Below are positions 37,401 to 43,975 of a stretch of DNA of 64,000 nt, in pieces. The notes under the pieces were generated by a model, which was given only the letters and a program-made list of their open reading frames with translations, was not told the DNA's origin and made no database searches. The DNA is taken from assembly GCA_943788935.1 (NCBI GenBank), contig CALSSE010000011.1:1-64000 (forward strand). Reading direction: 5' to 3'. Positions within the stretch are counted from its first letter, which is position 1. Each line of letters opens with the position of its first letter. The translations under genes and the position numbers were made by a program. Origin of the DNA: an uncultured bacterium. GTDB taxonomy: Bacteria > Myxococcota_A > Bradymonadia > UBA7976 > VGTA01.

Positions 37401-40400
37401 AGCTTCATCTAGTTGAGCACTCTCGAGAAGAACACCATCGAAGTTTGCCCCCTTGAGGCTCGCTGAGATTAGCTTAACGTTGCTAAAGTCGACCTCATTG
37501 AGCTTGGCTTCTCTGAAGTCAACTCCGCTCAGGTCTTGACCTGTCCAAGAGAGACGGGAGATTTTAGCCTCACGGAGAATAGGCCTAGAGATGCTCGCTC
37601 CTTCCCATCGACCCCCGCTGATCGTCGCTCTATCAAAGTGTACATCGGAGAGTTGGGCCCACTCCATGACTAGGTTTTCAAAAACACCATCGCTGAGGTC
37701 AGCGTTCTCGAATAATGCGCCTTTAAAGTTGCTTTCTCGCCAAGTGGAATTTCGGGCGGTGATATTGAGCAAACGAGCGCCGCTAAGGTCCGCTTGGGTC
37801 AATGTCGATTCATCTAAAGTAGCCCCCTCGAAACTCACTCCTCCACACTGGGTCTCAATAAGTGATGCAGACGTTAAATCGGCGTTATTGAGGTTGACAC
37901 CAATAAAGTCTGAATGATTAAGGTTAGCCCCCTTAAGATCAGCGCTTGAGAAGTCCGCTCCCCGCGCGTTGACATGTGAAAAGTCTGCTCTGTTGAGGCG
38001 AGCCTCTTTCAATTGAGCACCTTCGAGTGAGAGGCCTGAGAATGAGACTCCGCTGAGGTCAGCTCCTGTGAAGTCTACATCACTGAAACGAACTTGCTCG
38101 AGGTGTAACCCACGGAGGTCAGCACCAACAAAAGAGGCGCGGGTAAAGGTAGAGTTGATGAAATGAACATCGTTGAGCTTGGTGTTATGGAAAATCGCCT
38201 CAACAGCGTCTACCTCTTTGAAGTGTAGTTCATTTAAACGTGCACCTTCTAAGGAAGTACGACCGAGCTTAGTCTCTGTGAAAATCGTTCTAGTGGCCTC
38301 GACTCCGTTCAGCTCTGCTTGATCTAAGATCGCCCCGCTCAAGTCTGTCTCGACGAGTGAGCAACCGCGGAGGTTAGCGAGGGTTAATCGCGCTCGATTG
38401 AAGAGAGTGCGGTTGAGGCTCGCGCCGACCAAATTGGAGCTGGTGAGATGAGCGTCACTGAGATCAGCTTCATCGAGCGCAGCATCTCTGAGGGAGGCTC
38501 CCTCGAGTGAGGTACCGACGAGCTTGGCATTTTTGAGATCTGCTCCGTCGAGTGAGGCGCGGTTTAGGTTGAGTCCGCTCCAATCTACCTTGCTGAGTTG
38601 AGCTCTCTCAAGTTTGGCGCCGCTGAGAGAGACGCCTCGCCAAGAGACGTCACGGAGCTGTGTTGCTATAAATATAGCGTTATTTAGATTACATTCATCG
38701 AAGTTGGCTCCAACGAGATCAACACCATCAAAGGAGGCTTCGGTGAGGTCTGATCCTGTAAAATCAGTACCGCGAGCGACCGATTTCGAGAAATTGACTC
38801 GAGCGAGTCGAGCGCCGTTAAAACGAGCGCTAGTGAGATCTGCTCCCGAGAGATCAGCGTCTTCTAAATGTAGACCTCGCAGGTCAGCACCGCGCAGCTG
38901 TGCACCTTGAAGGATCGCCCCCTGTAACAGCGCTCCTTCCCATGAGAGATCAGCACCAATCATATTGGAGAGGTGAGCTCCCTTGAAACTTGCTCCTTCA
39001 AGTAGAGCGCCTGATAAGTTGGCGCGGTCAAGTCGAGCGCCGTCTAATCGAGCGTTTCGGAGATCAGCATTACGGAGATCAGCGTTACTGAGATCAGCGC
39101 CCTCGAGTCTCGCTCCATTAAGATTGGCGCCTCGGAGGAGTGCGCCCACTAATTTAGAGTCTTGAAGTAAAGCTTGATTGAGGTTTGCATCCTCTAAAAT
39201 TGCGCCGTTCAAAGTAGCGCCATCAAATTGAGCTCTCTCCAACTGGGCGCCGCGCAGGTTAGCTTCTACGAGAGATGCTTCACTGAAGCAATGTTCATTC
39301 AACTCAAGCTCATTGAGCTGACCTTGATCAAGTTGAGCTCTTCGCCAGCTGACACCGATAAGGCTAGAGACACCACGCCAGTTCACACCGATCGCCTTAG
39401 CTCCCTCTAAGTTGACATGCTCAAAGTTAGCTTGGTCAAGTAGTGAGCCTGAGAGATGTGCTCCTCTAGCATCCATATGGGAGAGTGAAGCGCCTCTGAA
39501 GTCAACCTCTAGGCATTGAGCATCTCTAAGCATCGCTCGCTCAAAGTTGGCGAGTGATAAATCGGCGTGATTGAGAAGGGCTCCTGTTAAGTCTGCCTCA
39601 CTAAAGACACCACCGGCTAGCTCGGCGCTCTCTAGGTTGACCCCTCGCATCCTCACTCCGGCAAACTGAGCGTTAGGAAGTTTCGCCCCCTTTAGTTCTG
39701 AATGGGTCAGGTCTACACTCTCTAGGGTCGCTGAGCGGAGATCTACTCCATTGAGGATCGCTCCTTCGAGACGGGTTCTTTTTAGGGTCGCTCCCTCAAA
39801 ACTGACTCCCTCTAGTATTGCCCCGCTTAAGTCGGTGGCGTCAAGTTTGGCTCGATCTAGTCGAGCGCCCGAGAGGTCAGCGCGCTCCATGTCGGCTGCG
39901 CTTAGATCTGCGTCTAAGAGGTTCGCGTCGCGGAGCTGAATCCGGTGCATGAGTGCTCCGCGGAAATTCGCTCCCCACAGTTTCGCTTTATTGAGTGTCG
40001 CTTCACGAAGATCGACTCCTTCAAACTGTGCTTGACTCAATGTAGCCCCATGAAGTTGGGCGCCACGGAGTGATCTATCCCTAGGCCATCCTCGGCCTCG
40101 CTCTACCTCATCAATGAGCTGTTGTGCTGACATTGGGACTGAAATATGAGCACTCTCTGCTCGTAGACGAACAGGACGGGCGACGACCTCAAAGTTGACT
40201 AGCCCTTCTCTACTCGGGCGCCTCAATCCCTCAATACGCACTCGCCAGTCACCCCACTCATCGAGCCAACCAACACACACTCTCTCAGCTTCGAAATAGA
40301 CAGCGACTTCAAGACTACCTTCATCTTCAATATCAGCATGGATCGCTAATTCAGCCCACCATTGGTCAGCTTGATAGACTTCTGCCTCTTTGTCTTGCCA

Positions 40401-40592
40401 CGCAGGCCCATCAGTCAACTCAAGGTTATCTACCTCATTGACGCTGTGTAGACCTACTCTTAACACTTCAGCTCGGAGCGCTTTTGCTGCTGCGCTGAGT
40501 CTTCTCTCATGCTGATCTTGATTTACTTGATTTGACATGAAACCCGCTGTTCTCTCGGTGTTTACATTGATCGGCTCACGTGAACCACTCAT
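31431..40592 (-). CDS. Giant pentapeptide-repeat protein with C-terminal SUMF1/FGE-like domain
   Basis: A 3053-residue protein with no signal peptide or TM segment, so it is probably cytoplasmic. Residues 1-170 form an unrecognised Trp-rich beta domain (QWWAELAIHADIEDEG, VGWLDEWGDWRVRI). From about 175 to about 2647 runs an almost unbroken pentapeptide array of A(D/N)LxG type, roughly 490 units by length; this family folds into a square right-handed beta-helix. A short charged coiled coil at about 2665-2705 leads into an FGE-sulfatase/SUMF1 domain at about 2711-2960 (RLPTEAEWERFA, DCSGNVWEWCYDPW, STLGMRLVRG). The last 90 residues are acidic and Pro-rich. ATG 40592 follows GAGGAG by 9 nt. Other uses of SUMF1 folds include non-catalytic binding. 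Confidence 0.9.
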   Translation of the reverse strand: MSGSREPINVNTERTAGFMSNQVNQDQHERRLSAAAKALRAEVLRVGLHSVNEVDNLELTDGPAWQDKEAEVYQADQWWAELAIHADIEDEGSLEVAVYFEAERVCVGWLDEWGDWRVRIEGLRRPSREGLVNFEVVARPVRLRAESAHISVPMSAQQLIDEVERGRGWPRDRSLRGAQLHGATLSQAQFEGVDLREATLNKAKLWGANFRGALMHRIQLRDANLLDADLSAADMERADLSGARLDRAKLDATDLSGAILEGVSFEGATLKRTRLEGAILNGVDLRSATLESVDLTHSELKGAKLPNAQFAGVRMRGVNLESAELAGGVFSEADLTGALLNHADLSLANFERAMLRDAQCLEVDFRGASLSHMDARGAHLSGSLLDQANFEHVNLEGAKAIGVNWRGVSSLIGVSWRRAQLDQGQLNELELNEHCFSEASLVEANLRGAQLERAQFDGATLNGAILEDANLNQALLQDSKLVGALLRGANLNGARLEGADLSNADLRNADLRNARLDGARLDRANLSGALLEGASFKGAHLSNMIGADLSWEGALLQGAILQGAQLRGADLRGLHLEDADLSGADLTSARFNGARLARVNFSKSVARGTDFTGSDLTEASFDGVDLVGANFDECNLNNAIFIATQLRDVSWRGVSLSGAKLERAQLSKVDWSGLNLNRASLDGADLKNAKLVGTSLEGASLRDAALDEADLSDAHLTSSNLVGASLNRTLFNRARLTLANLRGCSLVETDLSGAILDQAELNGVEATRTIFTETKLGRTSLEGARLNELHFKEVDAVEAIFHNTKLNDVHFINSTFTRASFVGADLRGLHLEQVRFSDVDFTGADLSGVSFSGLSLEGAQLKEARLNRADFSHVNARGADFSSADLKGANLNHSDFIGVNLNNADLTSASLIETQCGGVSFEGATLDESTLTQADLSGARLLNITARNSTWRESNFKGALFENADLSDGVFENLVMEWAQLSDVHFDRATISGGRWEGASISRPILREAKISRLSWTGQDLSGVDFREAKLNEVDFSNVKLISASLKGANFDGVLLESAQLDEADLTLTSFRGAQLSKASAQRAKFNQTILTDAILNELDLSNAQAVDIDLSQSEVHSIKLRGSSWNNADFSHLDLSGIDLSQVTLTQVKALGVNLNGAIISDTAWNSVQLQGARLEGARLNDLRLLDVDLTGALLNQSELSNVQFDGGELSKVIAKDSQWVNVSLIEMSASELSLEGSTLRQVNARVAELARARFNQATLEDVILTRARLTEAELPELNLDGVDLSYAQLAKANLNGASLKASHLTGANFYGAHMVSVDLSDSRAEGANFGEAILSQANFNRAQLRDSRFDEASLNEVTFHGADLSSVSFSKAQCSLAKMQGARLDDARLRESIWRGAEISDCSFQGADLTQSDFSMTHIVGGEWAESQWSYLNLFGAKLEKIDATGINAEHLAGSQSTFNQVDFRGARLQHAELNEVEFNRCQFNDAHLHQADFSKSTFNATSLNGSLLEGAKLSGVLFNETSLLDANLRGVNLSGVDLSGENFAGYDLSGSNLDGVSFVNSQLKGTNFSHASMMNVNLEGASIEGADLSHANLSGASMNILDLTKVTLTEAKLRGAQLQGVDLSGSDLRGLDLSHSSLLGSTLTKADLRGADLSEADLTQSRLGQAILDSVIFSGATFDSVDLTDVSLVNAQLNDLDLRGACFDGADLSGAELKRSLMDKASFIRTILKRADLSESSLIEVNFSHTDLEEAQLVSAKLCRARFNETRLQKSRLLNADLTGSSMIEVDLSDTDCSGVIWDEVSLKPSNLSGAIINGAPLEIIKRIPCELDRADLSKTELNGLNLEGLTLESLTLNQSELVNANLKEATIDSFSAYESKLDHANLEGATLMRAKLHRSSLVEIDAGGVNLKGAHLQESDLTRAHLVGADLSEAQLARATLKEADLTSALLNEAILSEADLSGAILDHITLKGVNLSHTKLNGASFQSVDLESANLSHAELRGAQFSGALLNHANLGHSNLSDALCQRLQASGIRLQDATLERVDFSNAHLSGAKVGQAKASSSRWTDALLEGADFSDAELAQTDFDNANLERAVLNRANLSKASLQGSNLSQAQLQETSLISANLTGANLTGANLTGADLTNAQLVNVDLTGALLNGLRLDDTLFSPTSLRDASVIGLNLSALDLTSLMGIDHWSRFDASQSILPSIPCNGADLRGLKLEGGFWERAELNQAQLSGVKWAGAHLAGAQLKGADLSGADLSGADLSGADLSGADLTEINLQGAILDQAILDQATLTRANFSHASLEGVLVNDAHGEAVNMSEARLVKARFTRCKLPNLKLNKAQMAEAHCSLLDAPHADLRLVQAEHSAWRECGLMNASLQGATLNHSAWIESTLRGATLSESSWVDAQLSSSLLSHIIAHDVDFSTISVWSEVNLMSAQLLNCKLDGLDLSAHNLEEARLQRTSLTNTNLNNARLRKVIINEGNAVQASFHLADLAEATISRCDWSGVDTQGANLRLAHFSQVTLNGAKMRQVDWTGGEGRDLIAEGIDLEGATLSGIHLRLNELSQANFSNSRLVQADLSHSALLGATFNGADMTGLQLEHGRLDGAQFINASGAGVVFDQASLNRAQFKGASFPDSSWSGAQLKGLTDASKELLIQIANFDIQLSPKERADLEMVLEEYKAEREARLEAERLVRLEELKEAVKSALPTMSLIEPAEFEMGSAEGTGYADERPRHSVYLDYSLEVAQIQLTQSLYEMVMGDNPSHFKEAKIPSGESAHDRPVEQLSWRDALNFCNELSSLLDLSPAYDLSGDRPQWLPHSDGYRLPTEAEWERFASDGSTSSYAGSENVDQVAWHGETAQGVTHSVAQLTPNEAGLFDCSGNVWEWCYDPWAPKAYEGRGEGTLNPVNDRLEPLEGRPIERVARGGSWFGESDQCRVTYRASFPEDYCVSTLGMRLVRGPSSVELPLAEESTIDPVIVNDHSQDQADVSPEEFAPPELTTPAGEATAPVSLLRPEESSEGPSEVGEGEGSPSVVGSDMLTKTYPGQSESDD
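33781..33840. repeat. 15-bp in-frame tandem repeats inside the pentapeptide giant
   Basis: Four successive 15-bp units (variants of GATAAGTCAGCACCC on the + strand, two of them identical) at 33781-33795, 33796-33810, 33811-33825 and 33826-33840 encode repeated GADLS pentads on the minus strand. A similar recent expansion is visible at about 34171-34226 (units of the type GCCAGTGAGGTTAGC, encoding ANLTG). Confidence 0.85.
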
Positions 40593-40922
40593 AGCTCTTC
40601 TCTCCTCGATTCGACAAGCGTCGATGAAATATATTCAGAGATAGGGAGAATATTGTTATGTTCTCATAAGACGACTAGGCTTTAATAGCAAGCTTTCTCC
40701 GATGAAAACAACATTTGAGATATGTGAGTAAGATGATACTTTTGCTTCCGTTTTTTATACTCTAGATCTTTAGAAGCGTGGACTCACTTACTCGATATTG
40801 GAGTCAATCACACAGAACACTAGACAAACGAGTCTGTGTCATGATTCCATAATGATTTACTGTTTCGACTGATACGGTCCTACTGTATCGTTCAGTCTCA
40901 ATATTATATGTAAGGATAATAT
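40593..40922. other. Divergent intergenic region between giant and lipoprotein genes
   Basis: This 330-bp AT-rich gap holds the leaders of two divergent genes. On the minus strand GAGGAG lies 9 nt before the giant's ATG. On the + strand AAGGA precedes ATG 40923. Two inverted repeats are visible: ACACAGA at 40810-40816 with TCTGTGT at 40833-40839, and the hairpin described separately at 40871-40889. No convincing -35/-10 pair was found by eye and no open frame of note. Confidence 0.6.
40871..40889 (+). promoter_or_regulatory. Short hairpin in the leader of the AGAT lipoprotein gene
   Basis: GATACGGT (40871-40878) pairs with ACTGTATC (40882-40889) across a 3-nt loop with one G-U pair. It sits about 35 nt before the ATG, where it could be an operator half-site pair or an mRNA structure. 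There is no run of T after it, so it is not a standard terminator. Confidence 0.35.
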
Positions 40923-43127
40923 ATGATCCCTAGAGACCAACGAGTTATAGTCTGCACTAAAGCTATGTCGATCTTGTGTTGCGTAACGTTATTATCAATC
41001 AGCATGATCGCTTGTGATGATGCTGAGGATAGTGGACTCATGCCTGCCACAGGAGCAGAGACTGCTGGCGCCACAGCCGGCGCCACAGCCGGCGCTACAG
41101 CCGGCGCCACAGCCGGCGCTACAGCCGGCGCCACAGCCGGCGCTACAGCCGGCGCCACAGCCGGCGCTACAGCCGGCGCGACCGCAGGCGCTACAGCCGG
41201 CAGCACTACGGGAGGAACGATGACTACTGTAGTCCCACCTATGGATGACATCGGTCTATGTTTTGAGGGGTGTTTAAATCTAATGCTCTGTGAGAACAGC
41301 GGTGTACTCTCGTGCGGCTCTGCGACTCGAGCGGGCTATGTGGCGACCTGTCAGCGTGATTGCGCAACTAACAGCGCAGCTCTCAATGCCGCGACTAATG
41401 TTGGTTGTGGTGGAGAGATGAATACTCTCGCCGCTTTAGGGTTATTTTGTGAAGATGATGCGGTCTGTGGAGAAGCGATGTGTCCTGCAGGGGATTCTTG
41501 TCAGGGCGGTCAATGTACCCCTTTTTCTTGCGCACCTGACACCTATGATGGTGCCGGTAATGACAGTCAAGATCGGGCGACTGAGCTCTCCTTTGAGCCT
41601 CTTGTTGCTCAAGGTCTAACGCTCTGTAGCGGTGATCGAGATTGGTATGTGATCGATATCCCTCCTAACGCTTCGTTGCGTGTAGATTTCGGTTTTCGTG
41701 ACCAACAAGCCGATGTCGATGTGAAGAGTTATGATGAATCAGGAATGATTTTATTCTCTTCTGCCTCAGGTACTGATAACGAGCGCCTCACCTTCCCTCC
41801 TTCAGAGGAGATGAGACGGGTGTGGATTGAAGTCTTCGTCTTTAGCTCAAGTGCTAATAATCCAGAAGACCCGATGATGAACGCAGGACCACCGTCCACA
41901 GAGTACAATTTGTATGTTTCCACTAACCTTCCAGCGCCGATCTGTCGTTTGACCTCGAGCTGTGGTGACGGCGACCTTTGTAACCAAGATGCCGGCTTAT
42001 GTACTCCGCCACCACCTTGTACTAGCGATGAGGAGTGCGGTTACAATGGACTCTGTGATATCCCTAGCGGTCGCTGTATCGACTGCTACACTACTGAAGA
42101 TTGTGGCTCAGGGGTCTGTGATACTAACACAAATGAGTGTGTCAACTGTCTCGGCAGCTCAGACTGTACATCAGATGAAGTGCGTAACATCTGTGATTCA
42201 ATGGCCCAACGCTGTGTTGAGTGCGTCGCTGATACCGACTGCGTAGATGGAGCCTGTAATGAATCAAACCGCTGTGTCCCTAATAGCTGCAATGACCCAC
42301 AAGAGCCTGATAATGATGAGCTCACAGCGACCGCATTGAGTTTTAATGGCGGGATCGCAGAGCTGAGCGGTTATGTCTGTGGTGATGATGATTGGTTTGT
42401 ATTGAATGCGAATGGCAATGAGAATCTCCTTATTAGCTTACTATTTGTAGATGAGGTTGGTGATTTAGAGATGTCGGTCACTACACCGGATGGGACTTTA
42501 CTGTCTAGGGTCACTTCAAGCGATAATGAGGTCGTGGGAGTCCCTAATGCCCTCGCAGGTCAATACAAGATACGAGTGTATGGCGCGGGCTTCCAAGTGA
42601 ACCAATACACTCTTCGTGTAGAACAGAACGCAGCGGGGATGGTCTGTAACACCAATGAACAATGTGGTGAGGGTAGATGTAACACTCGAGAGACAGGGCT
42701 CTGTCTCCCTGCAGGCTACTGTGAACAGAATCGAGACTGTGATGCTGCGGCGCCGATCTGTGACATTCAAGCAAATCAGTGTAAATCCTGTACCCCAGAT
42801 CCTTTTGAACCCAATGACAGTCGAGAGGAAGCGATTCCTGCGATGAGCGCTAATGGTTCACTCAACACTTGTGGGGGGCCTGATTTTTACGCTCTTAATG
42901 CCTCACCAGGACAGACGATCGTCGCTTCAATCAATTTTACCCACGCAGCGGGAGATATAGACGTTAAGCTCTTTAATAGCATGTTAGAGCAGGTCGCTTC
43001 CTCCACCGGTACGAGTGATACGGAGACGATTGAGTACGCTGTAGAGGCTCAAGATTCTTACTTTTTAGAGGTATATGGTTACAGTGATGTATACAATGAA
43101 TATACCATGTCCATCGCTATCCAATAG
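40923..43127 (+). CDS. Cys-rich lipoprotein with AGAT-repeat linker and PPC-like domains
   Basis: A 734-residue surface lipoprotein of unknown role. The signal ends in SISMIAC, giving a lipidated Cys near residue 31. The linker at about 48-95 is twelve AGxT tetrapeptides. Then come alternating beta domains resembling bacterial pre-peptidase C-terminal (PPC) domains, each with a DWYVIDI/DDWFVLNA/PDFYALNA strand, and short Cys-rich modules such as CTSDEECGYNGLCD and CYTTEDCGSGVCD. Such modules recur in deltaproteobacterial surface proteins. No catalytic domain was found. The YrdC-like gene follows 14 nt later. Confidence 0.85.
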   Translation: MIPRDQRVIVCTKAMSILCCVTLLSISMIACDDAEDSGLMPATGAETAGATAGATAGATAGATAGATAGATAGATAGATAGATAGATAGATAGSTTGGTMTTVVPPMDDIGLCFEGCLNLMLCENSGVLSCGSATRAGYVATCQRDCATNSAALNAATNVGCGGEMNTLAALGLFCEDDAVCGEAMCPAGDSCQGGQCTPFSCAPDTYDGAGNDSQDRATELSFEPLVAQGLTLCSGDRDWYVIDIPPNASLRVDFGFRDQQADVDVKSYDESGMILFSSASGTDNERLTFPPSEEMRRVWIEVFVFSSSANNPEDPMMNAGPPSTEYNLYVSTNLPAPICRLTSSCGDGDLCNQDAGLCTPPPPCTSDEECGYNGLCDIPSGRCIDCYTTEDCGSGVCDTNTNECVNCLGSSDCTSDEVRNICDSMAQRCVECVADTDCVDGACNESNRCVPNSCNDPQEPDNDELTATALSFNGGIAELSGYVCGDDDWFVLNANGNENLLISLLFVDEVGDLEMSVTTPDGTLLSRVTSSDNEVVGVPNALAGQYKIRVYGAGFQVNQYTLRVEQNAAGMVCNTNEQCGEGRCNTRETGLCLPAGYCEQNRDCDAAAPICDIQANQCKSCTPDPFEPNDSREEAIPAMSANGSLNTCGGPDFYALNASPGQTIVASINFTHAAGDIDVKLFNSMLEQVASSTGTSDTETIEYAVEAQDSYFLEVYGYSDVYNEYTMSIAIQ
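41064..41207. repeat. 12-bp tandem repeat array encoding AGAT tetrapeptides
   Basis: Twelve in-frame units of the type GCCGGCGCYACA. From 41076 to 41171 the eighth or ninth base alternates strictly (CACA/TACA), so the real unit of growth is a 24-bp dimer. The last three units are diverged. Confidence 0.92.
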
Positions 43128-43141
43128 GTAGATGACTTCAA

Positions 43142-43789
43142 ATGACGCAGATGCTTAATCATGACCAGCTCCAAGAGGCGATCTCTCTTCTTCAACAGCC
43201 CGGCCAGGTCGCGATCTCTCATATTGAAGGCCGATTTGTCTTATTAGGGAGAGCGTATGATGCACAAGCCGCCGCTAGGATTAATGAGATCAAGGCTCGA
43301 TCTGCTGGGCGTCCCTTGGTGATGTGCTTCCCCAACCTCACGCTCGCTAAGCGCGCTCATCTCTCCTCACCCTTGCTTAGCCTCTTACCTTACTTTCAAG
43401 ATCGAGTCACGATCTCAATACCGGCTCCGCCTGAGGTGTCTATCGCTGCTCACAGAGGAGTAGGAATGATTGGTGTAAGATGGATCACCGCTGAACCCTT
43501 GAGTCAAGTGATGCTCACCCTAGATGAGCCTCTGTTAATCTCTTCAGCGAACCCGACAGGTAGACCATCTGCGCGACATATTGAAGATCTTCAGAGTTAC
43601 GGTATGAGTCAATTACCTCTGATTGGTGAGCTACCAGTAGCCTCTGAACCTAGCATCCTCCGAAGAGCGACCGTCGTAGGTTTAGCTAATTCTGGCTTAC
43701 GGGTATTGAGCCCTGGCGACACCTCGCTCAGCGAGATCAAAGCCGAGTGGGATAGGCTTAAATACATCGGTGAGGTGTTGCTAGGTTAA
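43142..43789 (+). CDS. Divergent YrdC/Sua5-family protein
   Basis: A 215-residue YrdC-fold protein; family members make threonylcarbamoyl-AMP for tRNA t6A or bind nucleotides and RNA. The KxR segment is seen in NEIKARSAGRPLVMCF and the SxN motif in LLISSANPTGRPSARH. The N-terminal PT(D/E)TxYGL motif expected after the first strand is missing; the equivalent region reads VAISHIEGRFVLLGRA. It may therefore have lost or changed its activity, and another copy elsewhere could be the true TsaC. The final stop lies inside the 22-bp repeat array. Confidence 0.8.
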   Translation: MTQMLNHDQLQEAISLLQQPGQVAISHIEGRFVLLGRAYDAQAAARINEIKARSAGRPLVMCFPNLTLAKRAHLSSPLLSLLPYFQDRVTISIPAPPEVSIAAHRGVGMIGVRWITAEPLSQVMLTLDEPLLISSANPTGRPSARHIEDLQSYGMSQLPLIGELPVASEPSILRRATVVGLANSGLRVLSPGDTSLSEIKAEWDRLKYIGEVLLG

Positions 43790-43845
43790 CGCTGAATCAG
43801 AGCTAGGTTAGCGCTGAACCAGAGCTAGGTTAGCGCTGAACCAGA
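43780..43845. repeat. 22-bp tandem repeat, three copies across a stop codon
   Basis: GCTAGGTTAGCGCTGAACCAGA occurs at 43802-43823 and 43824-43845 exactly, and at 43780-43801 with two changes. The first copy contains the last codons and TAA of the YrdC-like gene. Confidence 0.9.
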
Positions 43846-43869
43846 GCTACTTCTATCTCTCCAAAAGTT

Positions 43870-43894
43870 AAAAGGGAGCCATGAGCTCCCTTTT
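43870..43894. terminator. Bidirectional rho-independent terminator
   Basis: AAAAGGGAGC (43870-43879) and GCTCCCTTTT (43885-43894) form a perfect 10-bp stem with a 5-nt loop. A T-rich end is present on both strands. It lies between the convergent YrdC-like and pyrophosphatase genes and can serve both. Confidence 0.85.
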
Positions 43895-43975
43895 GTGTAT
43901 TCACTGTTCATCTCAATGGAGATGAACGATGAAGCTAGACCCTGTTGAGCCTTTTAGATTGAGTGCCTATGCAGC

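Noticed and set aside
34900-39950. Several + strand frames of 60-110 codons opposite the pentapeptide giant
   Set aside because: They are mirror images of the periodic pentad codons, rich in Ser/Arg/Pro, without starts or conserved motifs.
41064-41207. Possible CRISPR array
   Set aside because: The units are contiguous 12-bp codon repeats with no unique spacers and no cas genes nearby.
40904-41251. Minus-strand frame rich in Val-Ala-Pro opposite the AGAT array
   Set aside because: It is the complement of the 12-bp repeat and the signal-peptide region. No ribosome site or domain supports it.
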